Shown: positions 55,289-63,781 of the stretch, piece after piece
Layout: the number at the start of each line of letters is the position of its first letter
Position numbering within the stretch: position 1 is the stretch's first letter
Assembly: GCA_012103605.1 (NCBI GenBank)
Contig: WLWL01000002.1
Span: 1-64,000 of the forward strand
Origin: Candidatus Nanopelagicales bacterium
Lineage (GTDB): Bacteria > Actinomycetota > Actinomycetes > S36-B12
Direction of reading: 5' to 3'
DNA: 64,000 nt
Translations under genes and position numbers: made by a program
The notes under the pieces: model-generated
The model's database searches: none
What the model saw: only the letters and a program-made list of their open reading frames with translations
What the model was told of the DNA's origin: nothing

Positions 55289-56473
55289 ATGGTGACGGAT
55301 ATAGGCCTGGGTGTTGTGGTGGCGGTAGGAGTTCTTCTGGGGCTTGTCGTCGGCATGGTCGTGGGCTGGATCGCCTCCCGGCGGATGGGTCGCAAGGATT
55401 TTGCACTTCAATCCGAGGCTATTCGTGCCGAGTCTGAGTCCGCAGTTGCCCGCTTGAATGCCGAACTCATCGAGGCGCAGGGGCAAATTCGGGTGTTGGA
55501 GACCGATCGTGCCTCGTTGCAGGGGGAGAAGTCCTCGGCGAAATCACTGGAGGACCGCCTGGAGCCGGTGCGCGAGGCACTCGAAGGACTTCGACGTACG
55601 ACCCAGCAGGCCGAGGTCGAACGAGCGAAATCCGCCGCGGAGTTGCGCACGCAGATCGACGGCGTTCAGCGCAATTACACGTCATTGGAGTCAGCAACAA
55701 AGCAACTCGTCGCTGCAATGAGCTCAGGTCAATCCCGTGGTCAGTGGGGAGAGATGCAACTCGAGCAACTGCTCGAGCATTCGGGTCTTGTCGAGGGAGT
55801 TCACTTTCGACGTCAGGACTCGCGCATGACCGAGGCCGGCGGTGCCCGCCCGGACGTTGTGGTCGATCTGCCGGGAGGCGGCGAGATTCTCATTGACGCG
55901 AAGTTTCCCTTCGACGCCTATTGGCGGGCGATCAAAGCGGACAACGAAGTGGAAATTGACGCTCACCTGCACAAACATGCGGAGGACGTCCTGGCTCGAG
56001 CCAAGGAACTGTCGTCCAAGCGTTACTGGGAATCCAACATCAGCCCAGACTTCGTTGTCATGTTTCTTCCGCTGGAGTCGTTGCTCTCGAGTGCTCTGGA
56101 GACCAACGGCTTGCTACTGGAGGAGGTCTTTGCCCGAAACGTTGTCTTGGCGACGCCAACGACCATTCTCGGGATGTTGCGAACAATTCAATTCGGCTAC
56201 CAACGCAAGTTGATGGCGGACAACGCTGAGGAGATCCGGGCCGCGGGTGCGGAGATGTTGACCAGGCTTGAGAAAGCCGTCGATCACCTCGGAACCTTGC
56301 GGAAAGGCTTGATGAGCGCCGTGAAGGGCTACAACGAGTTCATCGGGTCGATGGACAGCAGGGTGATGGTTCAGGCCCGCAGAATGAAGGAACTCGGCGT
56401 CGCGTCCTCGACGGACTTGGAACTACCGTCCGATGTGACGGAGACTCTGCGAGAGTCGAGGTCGTCGGAGTAG
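55289..56473 (+). CDS. rmuC: DNA recombination protein RmuC
   Basis: A 394-residue protein: an N-terminal membrane helix (GVVVAVGVLLGLVVGMVVGWIA), a coiled coil (about 35-140), and the RmuC nuclease-fold domain with SRGQWGEMQLEQLLEHSGLVEGVHF, RPDVVVDLPGGGEILIDAKFPFDAYWRAI and SPDFVVMFLPLESLLSSALE. The IDAKFP Asp/Lys motif is that of restriction-like folds. Known role: limits inversions at short inverted repeats. AAGGGG lies close to ATG 55289; GTG 55292 would have better spacing. Confidence 0.93.
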   Translation: MVTDIGLGVVVAVGVLLGLVVGMVVGWIASRRMGRKDFALQSEAIRAESESAVARLNAELIEAQGQIRVLETDRASLQGEKSSAKSLEDRLEPVREALEGLRRTTQQAEVERAKSAAELRTQIDGVQRNYTSLESATKQLVAAMSSGQSRGQWGEMQLEQLLEHSGLVEGVHFRRQDSRMTEAGGARPDVVVDLPGGGEILIDAKFPFDAYWRAIKADNEVEIDAHLHKHAEDVLARAKELSSKRYWESNISPDFVVMFLPLESLLSSALETNGLLLEEVFARNVVLATPTTILGMLRTIQFGYQRKLMADNAEEIRAAGAEMLTRLEKAVDHLGTLRKGLMSAVKGYNEFIGSMDSRVMVQARRMKELGVASSTDLELPSDVTETLRESRSSE

Positions 56474-56507
56474 AAGATCGATGATCCAGGTGTCGTTGTG
56501 CGTTGCC

Positions 56508-56563
56508 GGTTCGCCTATCGCGGTCCACCTATCGCGGTTCACCCATGACGGTCCGCCGATCAC
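56508..56563. repeat. 14-bp degenerate tandem repeat (4 units) between rmuC and helD
   Basis: ggttcgcctatcgc and variants at 56508, 56522, 56536 and 56550. The fourth reaches the helD stop codon at 56560. It lies in the 86-bp convergent gap after rmuC. Confidence 0.82.
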
Positions 56564-58656
56564 AGCACGCGAAGGACGTGAAGATCCTTCGTAGCCCGGG
56601 TGGCCGCTACGTAGATGTCTGCCCCTCGTGGGTGTTGAGAGCTCAGGGCATCGGGATCCACCACGATGACGCAATCGAACTCGAGTCCCTTGGCCTGTTG
56701 GGCTGAGAGCACGGCGATGGGGGCATCGAGCGCTGCGCTGCCGAAACCGAAGCGCGGCTCGGGCAGCAGCTCGCGCAAATGGGGCAGCAGTGCGTCGGGT
56801 GCGATTACGGCGCTGCGTCCGTCCTCGGAAGCAACTGATTGCGCGTATTGCGGCAACTCGGATAGCGGCAGAGATGCCTCGACTACCTCCGATCCGTCGC
56901 GGATGGGGGTCAGTACGGGTGGATCACCCCCCGCTTCCAGCAGCAGACGCGTGGCTACTTCCGCGATCTGACGGGTGATTCGGTAGGTCACCGTCAGCGT
57001 GTGCAGAGCCGTCTTGCTGCGAGCCCAGGGAAGTGCCTCCTCCCAGGTGCGTGGACCGGCAGGGTGAGACGACTGTTGGAGATCGCCCACCACGGTCATC
57101 GATCGGCGGGACGCTCGCCGGCGGATAGCGCGCCAGGCCATTGCGCTCAACTCTTGAGCTTCATCAACGATCACGTGCCCGTAGATCCATTCCCGGTCGT
57201 CAATGGCTCGCTCGGCCAAGGACCCCGCATTGCCGCCGGAGTGTGACGGTCGAATGCGGTAGGCATCGGAGGCCTGCAACTCTCGGTAGTCCGGGACATC
57301 AGGGGGTGCAGCCGAGGGCGGCTCCCATGGCCCCAATGCGTTTGCTGCTTCGTCCAGTAGCGGCAGATCATCGGTTGTCCAGGGAGCGTCCGGTGAGCGC
57401 ACCAGTGCTGCTCGCTCGTCGGCCGTGAGGATGCCTGTCGCGGCTTCATTGAGGATCGATGCATCGGTGAGCAGATCGCCGATGATGCGCTCGGCGGTTG
57501 TCGGAAGCCACATCAAGTTGAATTCCCGGCGGACTGTCGAGTCCTCGACCATCGACGCAATCAGATCGTCGCAGTACTCCTGGTCTTCGGGATCGTGACC
57601 GGTGTCGCGCGCGACATTGCGTGCTGCTTGCTGGAGCACGCGCCGCAGGAATGGATCGCGACCGTCGTGGAAACGTCGACTGCGGGAGATACCTTTGCTC
57701 GCCTGCTCGATTTCCTCTGAGGACAGTCGTACCCGCATGCCCGTGTGTGTCGTCAGCGTCACTCCTGTGCGAGGAATGCGTACGCGAGCGGTGACGGCCC
57801 GCGCTATCACCCGTGCCATGCGATCCGAGCCTTTGATGCGTGCCACGTCATGAGCATCGTCTGCGGTCGGTCGCACGTCCGGATACAACTGTCGAGGTGT
57901 CAGAAGAACAACATCTGTTTCACCCAAACTAGGAAGAACTTGATCGATGTAGTGAAGAAAAACGTTGCTGGGTCCAACGATCAGCACCCCGTCGCGTGCG
58001 AGTTGTTCGCGATGCGTATAAAGCAACCATGCGGCTCGGTGAAGTGCGACGACGGTCTTGCCAGTCCCGGGGCCTCCTTGCACGATGGTGACCTGGTCAA
58101 GATCGCTGCGAATAATGGCGTCTTGATCCGATGCGATGGTGGCAAGAATGTCTGCCATCCGTCCCGAGCGCGGCGCTTCCATTGCCGACAGACTCGGGTC
58201 AACGGCTTCGTGGATTCCATCGAAGGTTTCGTCATCCACGTGAGTAACGTGCGGCCCTCGCGGTGAGGGACGTGTGGCGATGCGCCGCCGCAGCACGACA
58301 TCCATCGGATTCTTGTTTGTGGCCTGATAAAACGGCGCGGCTTGGGGGGCTCGCCAGTCGATCAGAAGAATGTCGCCGGCCTCATCGCGCATGCCGATTC
58401 GCCCGATGTGGTGATCGTCACCTCCGTCGAATCGCAGTCGCCCGAAGCACATTCGAGGGCGCGCCGCCTCGGCGGCGTGTAGTTGAAGGCGCAGATTGTC
58501 CAGGAGTGCTTCGCGTTCGAGTTCATCTTGGCCGGTGCCCGTACTCGGAGCACTCGTAGTGTTGCTGATGCGTGACCGGAGGTGGTCGATGTGCTGGTCG
58601 AGGTGCGAGTGAGCATGGTCGATGAATGTTTGCTCATCCTCGATGCTGCTGGGCAC
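56560..58656 (-). CDS. HelD-like RNA polymerase-associated ATPase (SF1, UvrD-like)
   Basis: A 698-residue protein. An N-terminal helical hairpin (EDEQTFIDHAHSHLDQHIDHLRSRI) and a small beta domain (RMCFGRLRFDGGDDHHIGRIG, ILLIDWRAP) precede Walker A VQGGPGTGKTVVALHRAAWLLY; Walker B is HVIVDEAQELSAMAW, then VTYRITRQIAEVA, VLSAQQAKGLEFDCVIVVDP and YVAATRATKDLHVLRVL. This matches actinobacterial HelD/HelR, which removes stalled or rifamycin-bound RNA polymerase. GTG start behind AGGAGGAG. No separate nuclease domain. A generic DNA-helicase role is less likely given the N-terminal hairpin. Confidence 0.86.
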   Translation of the reverse strand: MPSSIEDEQTFIDHAHSHLDQHIDHLRSRISNTTSAPSTGTGQDELEREALLDNLRLQLHAAEAARPRMCFGRLRFDGGDDHHIGRIGMRDEAGDILLIDWRAPQAAPFYQATNKNPMDVVLRRRIATRPSPRGPHVTHVDDETFDGIHEAVDPSLSAMEAPRSGRMADILATIASDQDAIIRSDLDQVTIVQGGPGTGKTVVALHRAAWLLYTHREQLARDGVLIVGPSNVFLHYIDQVLPSLGETDVVLLTPRQLYPDVRPTADDAHDVARIKGSDRMARVIARAVTARVRIPRTGVTLTTHTGMRVRLSSEEIEQASKGISRSRRFHDGRDPFLRRVLQQAARNVARDTGHDPEDQEYCDDLIASMVEDSTVRREFNLMWLPTTAERIIGDLLTDASILNEAATGILTADERAALVRSPDAPWTTDDLPLLDEAANALGPWEPPSAAPPDVPDYRELQASDAYRIRPSHSGGNAGSLAERAIDDREWIYGHVIVDEAQELSAMAWRAIRRRASRRSMTVVGDLQQSSHPAGPRTWEEALPWARSKTALHTLTVTYRITRQIAEVATRLLLEAGGDPPVLTPIRDGSEVVEASLPLSELPQYAQSVASEDGRSAVIAPDALLPHLRELLPEPRFGFGSAALDAPIAVLSAQQAKGLEFDCVIVVDPDALSSQHPRGADIYVAATRATKDLHVLRVL

Positions 58657-58749
58657 AGGCTCCTCCTGCTTTCTTCCCAGATTGGGCAGTAGAGAAGTCT
58701 TTCATGCAACTGTCTGTCGCGCACTACCGGAACGCGTAATACTGCGCCG

Positions 58750-59424
58750 ATGGTGGTGCCGTCGCAGTGGCCGTGCCCGATCGACGACATCGTGATCTGG
58801 TCGTTTGCCTTTGACGATGGCGAGGACGTCGTCGAGGGCGCCCACGAGGCCTTGATTGACGGAGGCCTTGCGGACGGAGTCACCGAAGACTGGCAGCAGT
58901 TGTCCGAGAGTGGCGATGTGCCGCCAACGGGCAGCCCGCGGTGGGCTGAATGGGCTTTGGGGAGAGGCGCCGTGCGTCAGGCGGCGACTGCTGTCGGGCT
59001 CACGGACGTTCGATTGGAGCGATCACCTGAGGGTGCTCCCTTTATCGCGGACTCGGCATGGGGCGTGTCTATCGCGCATACCTCGGGGTTGGTCCTCGGC
59101 GCGGTAGGGCCGGGCCGTATTGGTGTGGATGTCGAGAGAGCCGATCGGGACGTCACGCGACTTGTGCGCGCACTCTTGCCCAGTGAGCGCGAACTCACTG
59201 TCTCATTGAGCGCGATCTCCATCATGGTGGCGAAAGAGGCGGCTGCGAAGGCGACAGGGCAGGGGCTCGGGGGCTCTTTGGCGCGCTGGCCAGTGGTTGA
59301 TGTTGAACTGTCCGGAATCGCGCCTTGTGTCGGCGTCGCCAGCGCCGCGGCTCGGGTCATTGATGTCCGAATCTACGAGCATTCTGGATACGTCACCGGG
59401 GTTGCGAGTTATCCCGACGACTGA
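58750..59424 (+). CDS. 4'-phosphopantetheinyl transferase superfamily protein
   Basis: A 224-residue Sfp-type protein. The Mg/CoA-binding signature is visible as IGVDVERADRD (Asp and Glu ligands) followed by MVAKEAAAKATGQGLGGSL (Lys-Glu motif), and SIAHTSGLVLGAVG is the upstream block. It transfers the phosphopantetheine arm to carrier proteins; the target is unknown, and no polyketide or NRPS gene is in the window. AATACT six nucleotides before the ATG suggests leaderless initiation. Confidence 0.86.
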   Translation: MVVPSQWPCPIDDIVIWSFAFDDGEDVVEGAHEALIDGGLADGVTEDWQQLSESGDVPPTGSPRWAEWALGRGAVRQAATAVGLTDVRLERSPEGAPFIADSAWGVSIAHTSGLVLGAVGPGRIGVDVERADRDVTRLVRALLPSERELTVSLSAISIMVAKEAAAKATGQGLGGSLARWPVVDVELSGIAPCVGVASAAARVIDVRIYEHSGYVTGVASYPDD

Positions 59425-59498
59425 CGCTCCGTGAAAGTTGTCCACGACGACCGGCGTCCCGACGTGTCGATGGATAGCGACGCTGGCATCATGAAACG

Positions 59499-59912
59499 GT
59501 GAGCGACCCCGACGCACTGTTCGCCGTGTATGAGGAGGCGCTGGTGACGGCGCAAGACCCATCGAGCGGGGAGTGGGTGGACCCGTCTTTCGAATGTCTT
59601 GCACGGACAGACGTCGCTGCAGTTCTTACGGCCTATAACCCGGGATCGGAACGACGGAGTTGGGCGCAGAACGAGGCAGCGAATGCCCAACTGCGCGATG
59701 TATTGCAGGCGGCCTACACCGACGTGTGGCGCGCCGATGGCTTCTCGCCGGATGGCACCTGGCGAGAGCCGGGGTGGTTGGTGTGGGGGATGCCCGTGGA
59801 CGTCGCAGTTGCGATTGCTGCCGACTTTCACCAAATTGCCATCTACCACTACGACACCCACGGTGTTCGGTCCGTTGTTCCCTGCTCACCGGGTGATGGC
59901 TCGTCGGCTTAG
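59499..59912 (+). CDS. DUF3293-type protein
   Basis: A 137-residue soluble protein. VAAVLTAYNPGSERRSWAQNEAANAQLRDVL is the DUF3293 core (T-A-x-N-P-x-S), followed by WREPGWLVWGMPVDVAVAIAADFHQIAIYHYD. Function unknown. It begins with GTG after CATCAT-N6. It converges on the lipoprotein gene with an 11-bp gap and shows no sign of co-transcription with its upstream neighbour. Confidence 0.8.
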   Translation: MSDPDALFAVYEEALVTAQDPSSGEWVDPSFECLARTDVAAVLTAYNPGSERRSWAQNEAANAQLRDVLQAAYTDVWRADGFSPDGTWREPGWLVWGMPVDVAVAIAADFHQIAIYHYDTHGVRSVVPCSPGDGSSA

Positions 59913-59923
59913 TTCGAGCTCGC

Positions 59924-61093
59924 TTACTCCGATTCCGCTGGGTCTGACGCTGATTCCTGAGACGTGTCGAGGTCTTTCGGTGACGGCGGGGTGGGGAAGA
60001 GCGTGGCGGCGGCGTTGCGATTGGCGAGAACGATCCACTGCTGTCCGGGCTTGAACGCCAAGACCTGCCCCTGACCGTCGGTAAAGGTGGTACCGGATTC
60101 GGCGTCCGGGCGCGACCACTTCGCCTGATACATGAGCCCGTCGCGCAGCACAAGGGCATCGCCCTTGCCGATGGTGATCGCGTGGGGAGTGTTGCCGCCG
60201 CCCTTGTCGAAGAAGCGTGAGGGTTCCTGCTTCACGTACTGGATCACGACCGTTGCTGCACGTTGACCGTCGGGGGTTTCCTCCGCTTCAGCGGTTCGGC
60301 CATTGAGTGACACGCGGTAGAGACGGCTGGCCTGGTCGTAGGTGAATTCAGCCGACGAGGCAGACCATTCGTAACGTGCTGACAAGCCGACCGATCCGTT
60401 CGGGGGAGGAGTGGAGCTGAAGCTCAGTCCGATGTCGCGGGCTTGCGATGCGTCCGGCGCAGCCGTGAGGCCCTCGGGACCGTCAAGGAAATAGTTGTAC
60501 GGGGCCCGACGACTGAAGTCTCGTTGGTAGGCGAATGCAGCCTTGTTGGGCGAGATGTCGATCAACGATGAGTTAGCGATCACCGGCCACATCTTGCGCT
60601 GGGCGCCGGAGAAGCTGAAGGCGGGAGATCCGTACTGAGCCAGAAGATCGATGTCGGTGATCCGGGCCGAACGCACCGGCCCGATCCGCTCGGGAACATC
60701 GGAGGAGAAAACGGCGGCGAGGCGGGTGATGCCGTACTCGACTTCCTCGATATAGACGATGTCGGCCCGGTCCAGCCCCGCGTGCGGTTGAGCAAACCGG
60801 GTGTTGTCGAGTTTCACGACGAGAACGGGTGACGGTTCGCCCTGATCGGGCTGGGGCAGGCCGTTCAGTGGAAATGTCGGCGTGGGTGTCGGCGTGGGTG
60901 TCGGCGTGGGTGTCGGCGTGGGTGTCGGTGTCGGTGTCGGCGTCGGTGTCGGCGTCGGCGTGGCCTGGGGAGACGGGCGTGCGCTGGCTTCCGCCGATGG
61001 GGTGCCGGCGGCGTTGGGAGATGGGGTGGAGCAGCCGGCCACAGCACAGGCGGCGGCAATCGCCAGAGCCGCGAGGGCCCGAGGGGTGGTCAC
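59924..61093 (-). CDS. DUF3048 (YerB-like) lipoprotein
   Basis: A 389-residue lipoprotein. The signal peptide ends at lipobox AVAGC, followed by a long Pro-Thr repeat linker and the DUF3048 domain: VLVVKLDNTRFAQPHAGLDRADIVYIEEVEYGITRLAAVF, DVPERIGPVRSARITDIDLLAQYGSPAFSFSGAQ, and C-terminal TFTDGQGQVLAFKPGQQWIVL. The track start (61222) is too early; GTG 61093 has TACAGT six nucleotides upstream. The function of this cell-surface family is unknown. Divergent from mraZ. Confidence 0.88.
   Translation of the reverse strand: MTTPRALAALAIAAACAVAGCSTPSPNAAGTPSAEASARPSPQATPTPTPTPTPTPTPTPTPTPTPTPTPTPTFPLNGLPQPDQGEPSPVLVVKLDNTRFAQPHAGLDRADIVYIEEVEYGITRLAAVFSSDVPERIGPVRSARITDIDLLAQYGSPAFSFSGAQRKMWPVIANSSLIDISPNKAAFAYQRDFSRRAPYNYFLDGPEGLTAAPDASQARDIGLSFSSTPPPNGSVGLSARYEWSASSAEFTYDQASRLYRVSLNGRTAEAEETPDGQRAATVVIQYVKQEPSRFFDKGGGNTPHAITIGKGDALVLRDGLMYQAKWSRPDAESGTTFTDGQGQVLAFKPGQQWIVLANRNAAATLFPTPPSPKDLDTSQESASDPAESE
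60876..60963 (-). repeat. 12-bp and 6-bp in-frame repeats encoding a Pro-Thr linker
   Basis: Four perfect 12-bp units (gtcggcgtgggt) begin at 60876, then a 6-bp period continues to about 60963. On the coding strand this yields (Pro-Thr)n between the lipobox and the DUF3048 domain, presumably spanning the cell wall. Confidence 0.9.
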
Positions 61094-61186
61094 GAGGGAA
61101 CTGTAGGCAAGCGGTGGAGGCCCAGGGGGGTTCGGCTCGCGGGGGAGCCGCCGTGGAATCAAAGGGAAATTCTTGGTGAAAGGGGG

Positions 61187-61228
61187 TTGACGGTGGAGTA
61201 GAATGGAGTACATTGGAGGCACTTGGGG
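61187..61228 (+). promoter_or_regulatory. mraZ promoter with four MraZ-type boxes
   Basis: TGGAG, TGGAG, TGGAG and TGGGG begin at 61194, 61204, 61214 and 61224, exactly 10 bp apart, as in the TGGGN direct repeats bound by MraZ in E. coli. A -35-like TTGACG (61187) and TACATT (61209) with 16-bp spacing overlap the boxes, predicting autoregulation of the dcw cluster. Confidence 0.78.
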
Positions 61229-61280
61229 TTATCACAGTGGCTAATGGGGCCAGAGTGGTGTGAGAGGGAAAGGGCAGCCA

Positions 61281-61712
61281 ATGTTTCTGGGCACCCACGC
61301 TCCTCGATTGGACGACAAGGGCCGCCTCGTTCTCCCGGCGAAATTTCGTGAGCAATTGGCCGCCGGCCTAGTTCTGACCAAGGGTCAAGACCGATCGATC
61401 GTCGTGTGGCCGGCCGCGGAGTTCTCCGCCTACTCCGAGCGCCTGAATGAGGCGTCGCGGTCCGACGCTCGTGTCCGGGCCTACCTCAGGGTGCTTTTTT
61501 CTGGTGCCTCGGATGAAATTCCCGACCGTCAGGGGCGGATCACGATGCCGACGTCCCTTCGCGAGTACGCGGGTCTGGATCGCGACGTGATCGTGGTGGG
61601 CAACGGAACCACCGCCGAGATTTGGGATTCCTCGACCTGGGAGTCCTACCTGGGCAGCCAGGAGGACGACTTCTCCGGAATAGACGAGGAGGTGATTCCG
61701 GGCGTGATGTGA
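61281..61712 (+). CDS. mraZ: Transcriptional regulator MraZ
   Basis: A 143-residue protein with two SpoVT/AbrB-like DNA-binding repeats: MFLGTHAPRLDDKGRLVLPAKFREQL and ASDEIPDRQGRITMPTSLREYAGL. MraZ oligomers bind TGGGN repeats and repress the dcw cluster; matching boxes lie upstream. The track opens seven codons early; ATG 61281 starts the conserved sequence. It heads mraZ-(small ORF)-rsmH-ftsL-ftsI. Confidence 0.95.
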   Translation: MFLGTHAPRLDDKGRLVLPAKFREQLAAGLVLTKGQDRSIVVWPAAEFSAYSERLNEASRSDARVRAYLRVLFSGASDEIPDRQGRITMPTSLREYAGLDRDVIVVGNGTTAEIWDSSTWESYLGSQEDDFSGIDEEVIPGVM

Positions 61713-61889
61713 CACAGGCGGTGAGGCCTCCTCCCGCTGGGCACCCCCTGGCACCCCTTCCCCGGTGGCAGGAAGTGCAAAGCGGGCGGGGACCTGACCG
61801 ACCTGGTCCCTTTCAACACCACACCGAGCAAGCAGAACCAACCAACATCCGAATCAACGTTCATCTCAACCGCGAACAAGGAGAAGGAC
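61713..61889 (+). ncRNA. Structured mraZ-rsmH intergenic RNA, mraW-motif candidate
   Basis: An untranslated 177-bp stretch with pairing potential: CCTGGCACC...GGTGGCAGG (about 61748-61773, one mismatch) and GGGACC...GGTCCC (61789-61810). A conserved mraW RNA motif upstream of rsmH is known in Actinobacteria. I cannot confirm its consensus by eye. It ends with AAGGAG before a small ORF. Confidence 0.4.
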
Positions 61890-62027
61890 ATGGCAGCAAT
61901 CGATGAAATTCCCGACGTAACATCGACGTTCCACCCCGTCCGCACGGGTGTGGCCGTCATGGTTGCCGGTGTCGCCACCGGAACAGTCCTCTATGTGGTT
62001 TCCGTAGTCGTGGCGGGTTGGGCCTAG
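61890..62027 (+). CDS. Untracked 45-residue single-pass membrane protein in the dcw cluster
   Basis: Too short for the ORF track. AAGGAGAAGGAC precedes ATG 61890. The product starts MAAIDEIPDVTSTFHPVRTG and has one hydrophobic helix (VAVMVAGVATGTVLYVVSVV) ending AGWA. It lies between mraZ and rsmH in the same direction, 45 bp before the rsmH start. A strong ribosome site and coherent membrane topology argue for expression. I know no family. Possible division-associated microprotein. Confidence 0.6.
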   Translation: MAAIDEIPDVTSTFHPVRTGVAVMVAGVATGTVLYVVSVVVAGWA

Positions 62028-62072
62028 ACCCCCGCTCGGGACACACGTCCCGGTCGATGGGGAAGTCGACTC

Positions 62073-63026
62073 GTGACATCACCACTCGTTCACCACACGC
62101 CCGTTGCAAGCGAGCGCGTCCTCGCTTTGCTGGCACCTGCCCTGACCGAGCCAGGTGCCGTCCTCGTTGATGCAACGGTTGGGCTCGGTGGTCACTTGCG
62201 GATGGCCCTCGATCGATTCCCCGCTATTCGCGTCATCGGCATCGATCGAGACCCCGAGGCTCTCGAGATCGCCGCAGAGCGACTATCCGCGAGTCGGGAG
62301 CGAGTGCACCTGGTGCATGCCGTGTTTGACGAGATCCCGTCCATCCTTGCCGATCAGGGCATCGCGTGCGCTGATGGCGTGCTGTTCGACCTGGGGGTCT
62401 CCTCCATGCAATTGGACGAGGTGCGGCGGGGATTTTCGTACGCGCAGGATTCTGAGCTGGACATGCGGATGAACCCCGGGGACGCCCTGACGGCGGCGGA
62501 TGTCGTGAACGACTACGCCGAAGAAGATCTTGTTCGCATCCTTCGGCAATTCGGCGAGGAGAAGTTCGCACCCCGCATCGCACGCGGAATCGTTCGCGCC
62601 CGGGAAGGCCACCGAGTGTCCCGATCGTCGGAGTTGGCGTCGATCGTCAAGGAGGCCATCCCCGCTGCAGCGAGGCGCCGAGGGGGAAATCCAGCCAAGC
62701 GCACCTTCCAGGCCTTGCGTATTGAGGTCAACGCAGAACTGACGGTGCTGCGCAGAGCCCTTCCCCGAGCGCTTGATGTCCTCAGCGTGGGCGGCCGCAT
62801 CGTCGTGATGTCCTACCAGTCGCTCGAAGACCGAATCGTCAAGTCAGAGTTCGTGGCGCGCACATCCATCGATGCTCCACCGGACCTTCCTGTTGTTCCT
62901 CAGGACATGCAGCCGTCCTTCAGGTTGGTCACGCGGGGGGCCGAAATGGCGTCGGACGCGGAAGTGGAAGCCAACTCGCGGGCAGCCTCGGTTCGATTGC
63001 GCGCCGTCGAACGGGTGGCGGCATGA
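62073..63026 (+). CDS. rsmH: 16S rRNA (cytosine1402-N4)-methyltransferase RsmH
   Basis: A 317-residue SAM-dependent methyltransferase (formerly MraW). Blocks: VLVDATVGLGGHLRMAL (SAM motif), VIGIDRDPEALEIA, GVLFDLGVSSMQLDEVRRGFSYAQDSELDMRMNP, and NPAKRTFQALRIEVNAEL. It modifies the ribosomal P site. Starts with GTG; overlaps ftsL by 4 nt. Its position after mraZ is universal. Confidence 0.96.
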   Translation: MTSPLVHHTPVASERVLALLAPALTEPGAVLVDATVGLGGHLRMALDRFPAIRVIGIDRDPEALEIAAERLSASRERVHLVHAVFDEIPSILADQGIACADGVLFDLGVSSMQLDEVRRGFSYAQDSELDMRMNPGDALTAADVVNDYAEEDLVRILRQFGEEKFAPRIARGIVRAREGHRVSRSSELASIVKEAIPAAARRRGGNPAKRTFQALRIEVNAELTVLRRALPRALDVLSVGGRIVVMSYQSLEDRIVKSEFVARTSIDAPPDLPVVPQDMQPSFRLVTRGAEMASDAEVEANSRAASVRLRAVERVAA

Positions 63027-63781
63027 GCGTTACGTCGTCCGCTGCCGAATCGCCTCTGGCGGACCCATCCGCGCTTTCGCTGCCGTCGGAAAGCACCGAG
63101 TTCGCCACCCAGGGGGCCGGACGCCGACTGCGAAGCGATCGCCCCCACTTGCGATTGGTCGCTCCGCTGCGACCGGAACGGGCGAGTCGAGGGCTCTTCG
63201 CGGTAGTGGTCACCATCGGGTTGGCGTTGGGGCTCATCGTCATGTTGCTGATCAATACGTCCGTCGCGCAGACAGCTTTCGTCGTGAGTGAGTTGCAGTC
63301 GAAGCAACGTGAGCTCGCGCGGACCGAAGCTTCGTTGACTCAAGCGATCGCTGCTGTGGCGGCTCCGCCGGAACTTGAATCGAAGGCTCGTGCGTTGGGC
63401 ATGGTTCCGGCCACGCGCCCGGTATTCCTCACCGTTCCTAGCGGCAAGGTTCGGGGAAAAGCCAAACCTGCTCCCGGTGATCGCAGTCGGACGTTAAATC
63501 TCGCAGGCTCCTTGACGGCGACGCTCATCGATCCTCTTCCCGTCAACGGGCGCGGAGAAAAATTGCCTCCCGCGCAGCGACGGCAGGTCGGGGATGGCGC
63601 GGTTCTTGTCGATGCTGCTGCTCAGCCCACCGGCGACGCGGCGACGCAGCAGGCGCGTCGGAATGAAGAACGTCAGGCCTTGCGTCAAACGGCGACGACC
63701 GACGGGGCTGTTCTGGTGGGCCCTGACGCGCCGCGCGCGGGAGAAGTCGATGGCGCTGAGCTGGGACAGGCGGGGCAGTGA
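63023..63781 (+). CDS. ftsL: FtsL-like cell-division protein with long C-terminal tail
   Basis: A 252-residue bitopic protein: cytoplasmic N-terminus (about 1-60), membrane helix GLFAVVVTIGLALGLIVMLLI, coiled coil AFVVSELQSKQRELARTEASLTQAIAAV and ARALGMVPATRPVFLTVPSG. This is FtsL topology, linking FtsQ/FtsB with FtsI/FtsW. The roughly 110-residue Gln/Ala-rich tail is longer than in E. coli FtsL. The stop shares its last base with the ATG of ftsI. Confidence 0.85.
   Translation: MSVTSSAAESPLADPSALSLPSESTEFATQGAGRRLRSDRPHLRLVAPLRPERASRGLFAVVVTIGLALGLIVMLLINTSVAQTAFVVSELQSKQRELARTEASLTQAIAAVAAPPELESKARALGMVPATRPVFLTVPSGKVRGKAKPAPGDRSRTLNLAGSLTATLIDPLPVNGRGEKLPPAQRRQVGDGAVLVDAAAQPTGDAATQQARRNEERQALRQTATTDGAVLVGPDAPRAGEVDGAELGQAGQ

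Noticed and set aside
58657-58749. Rifamycin-associated element upstream of the HelD-like gene
   Set aside because: I looked for an extended inverted repeat of that type and saw none in this 93-bp gap.
60876-60963. CRISPR-like array
   Set aside because: Units are contiguous with no spacers and encode a Pro-Thr linker in frame.
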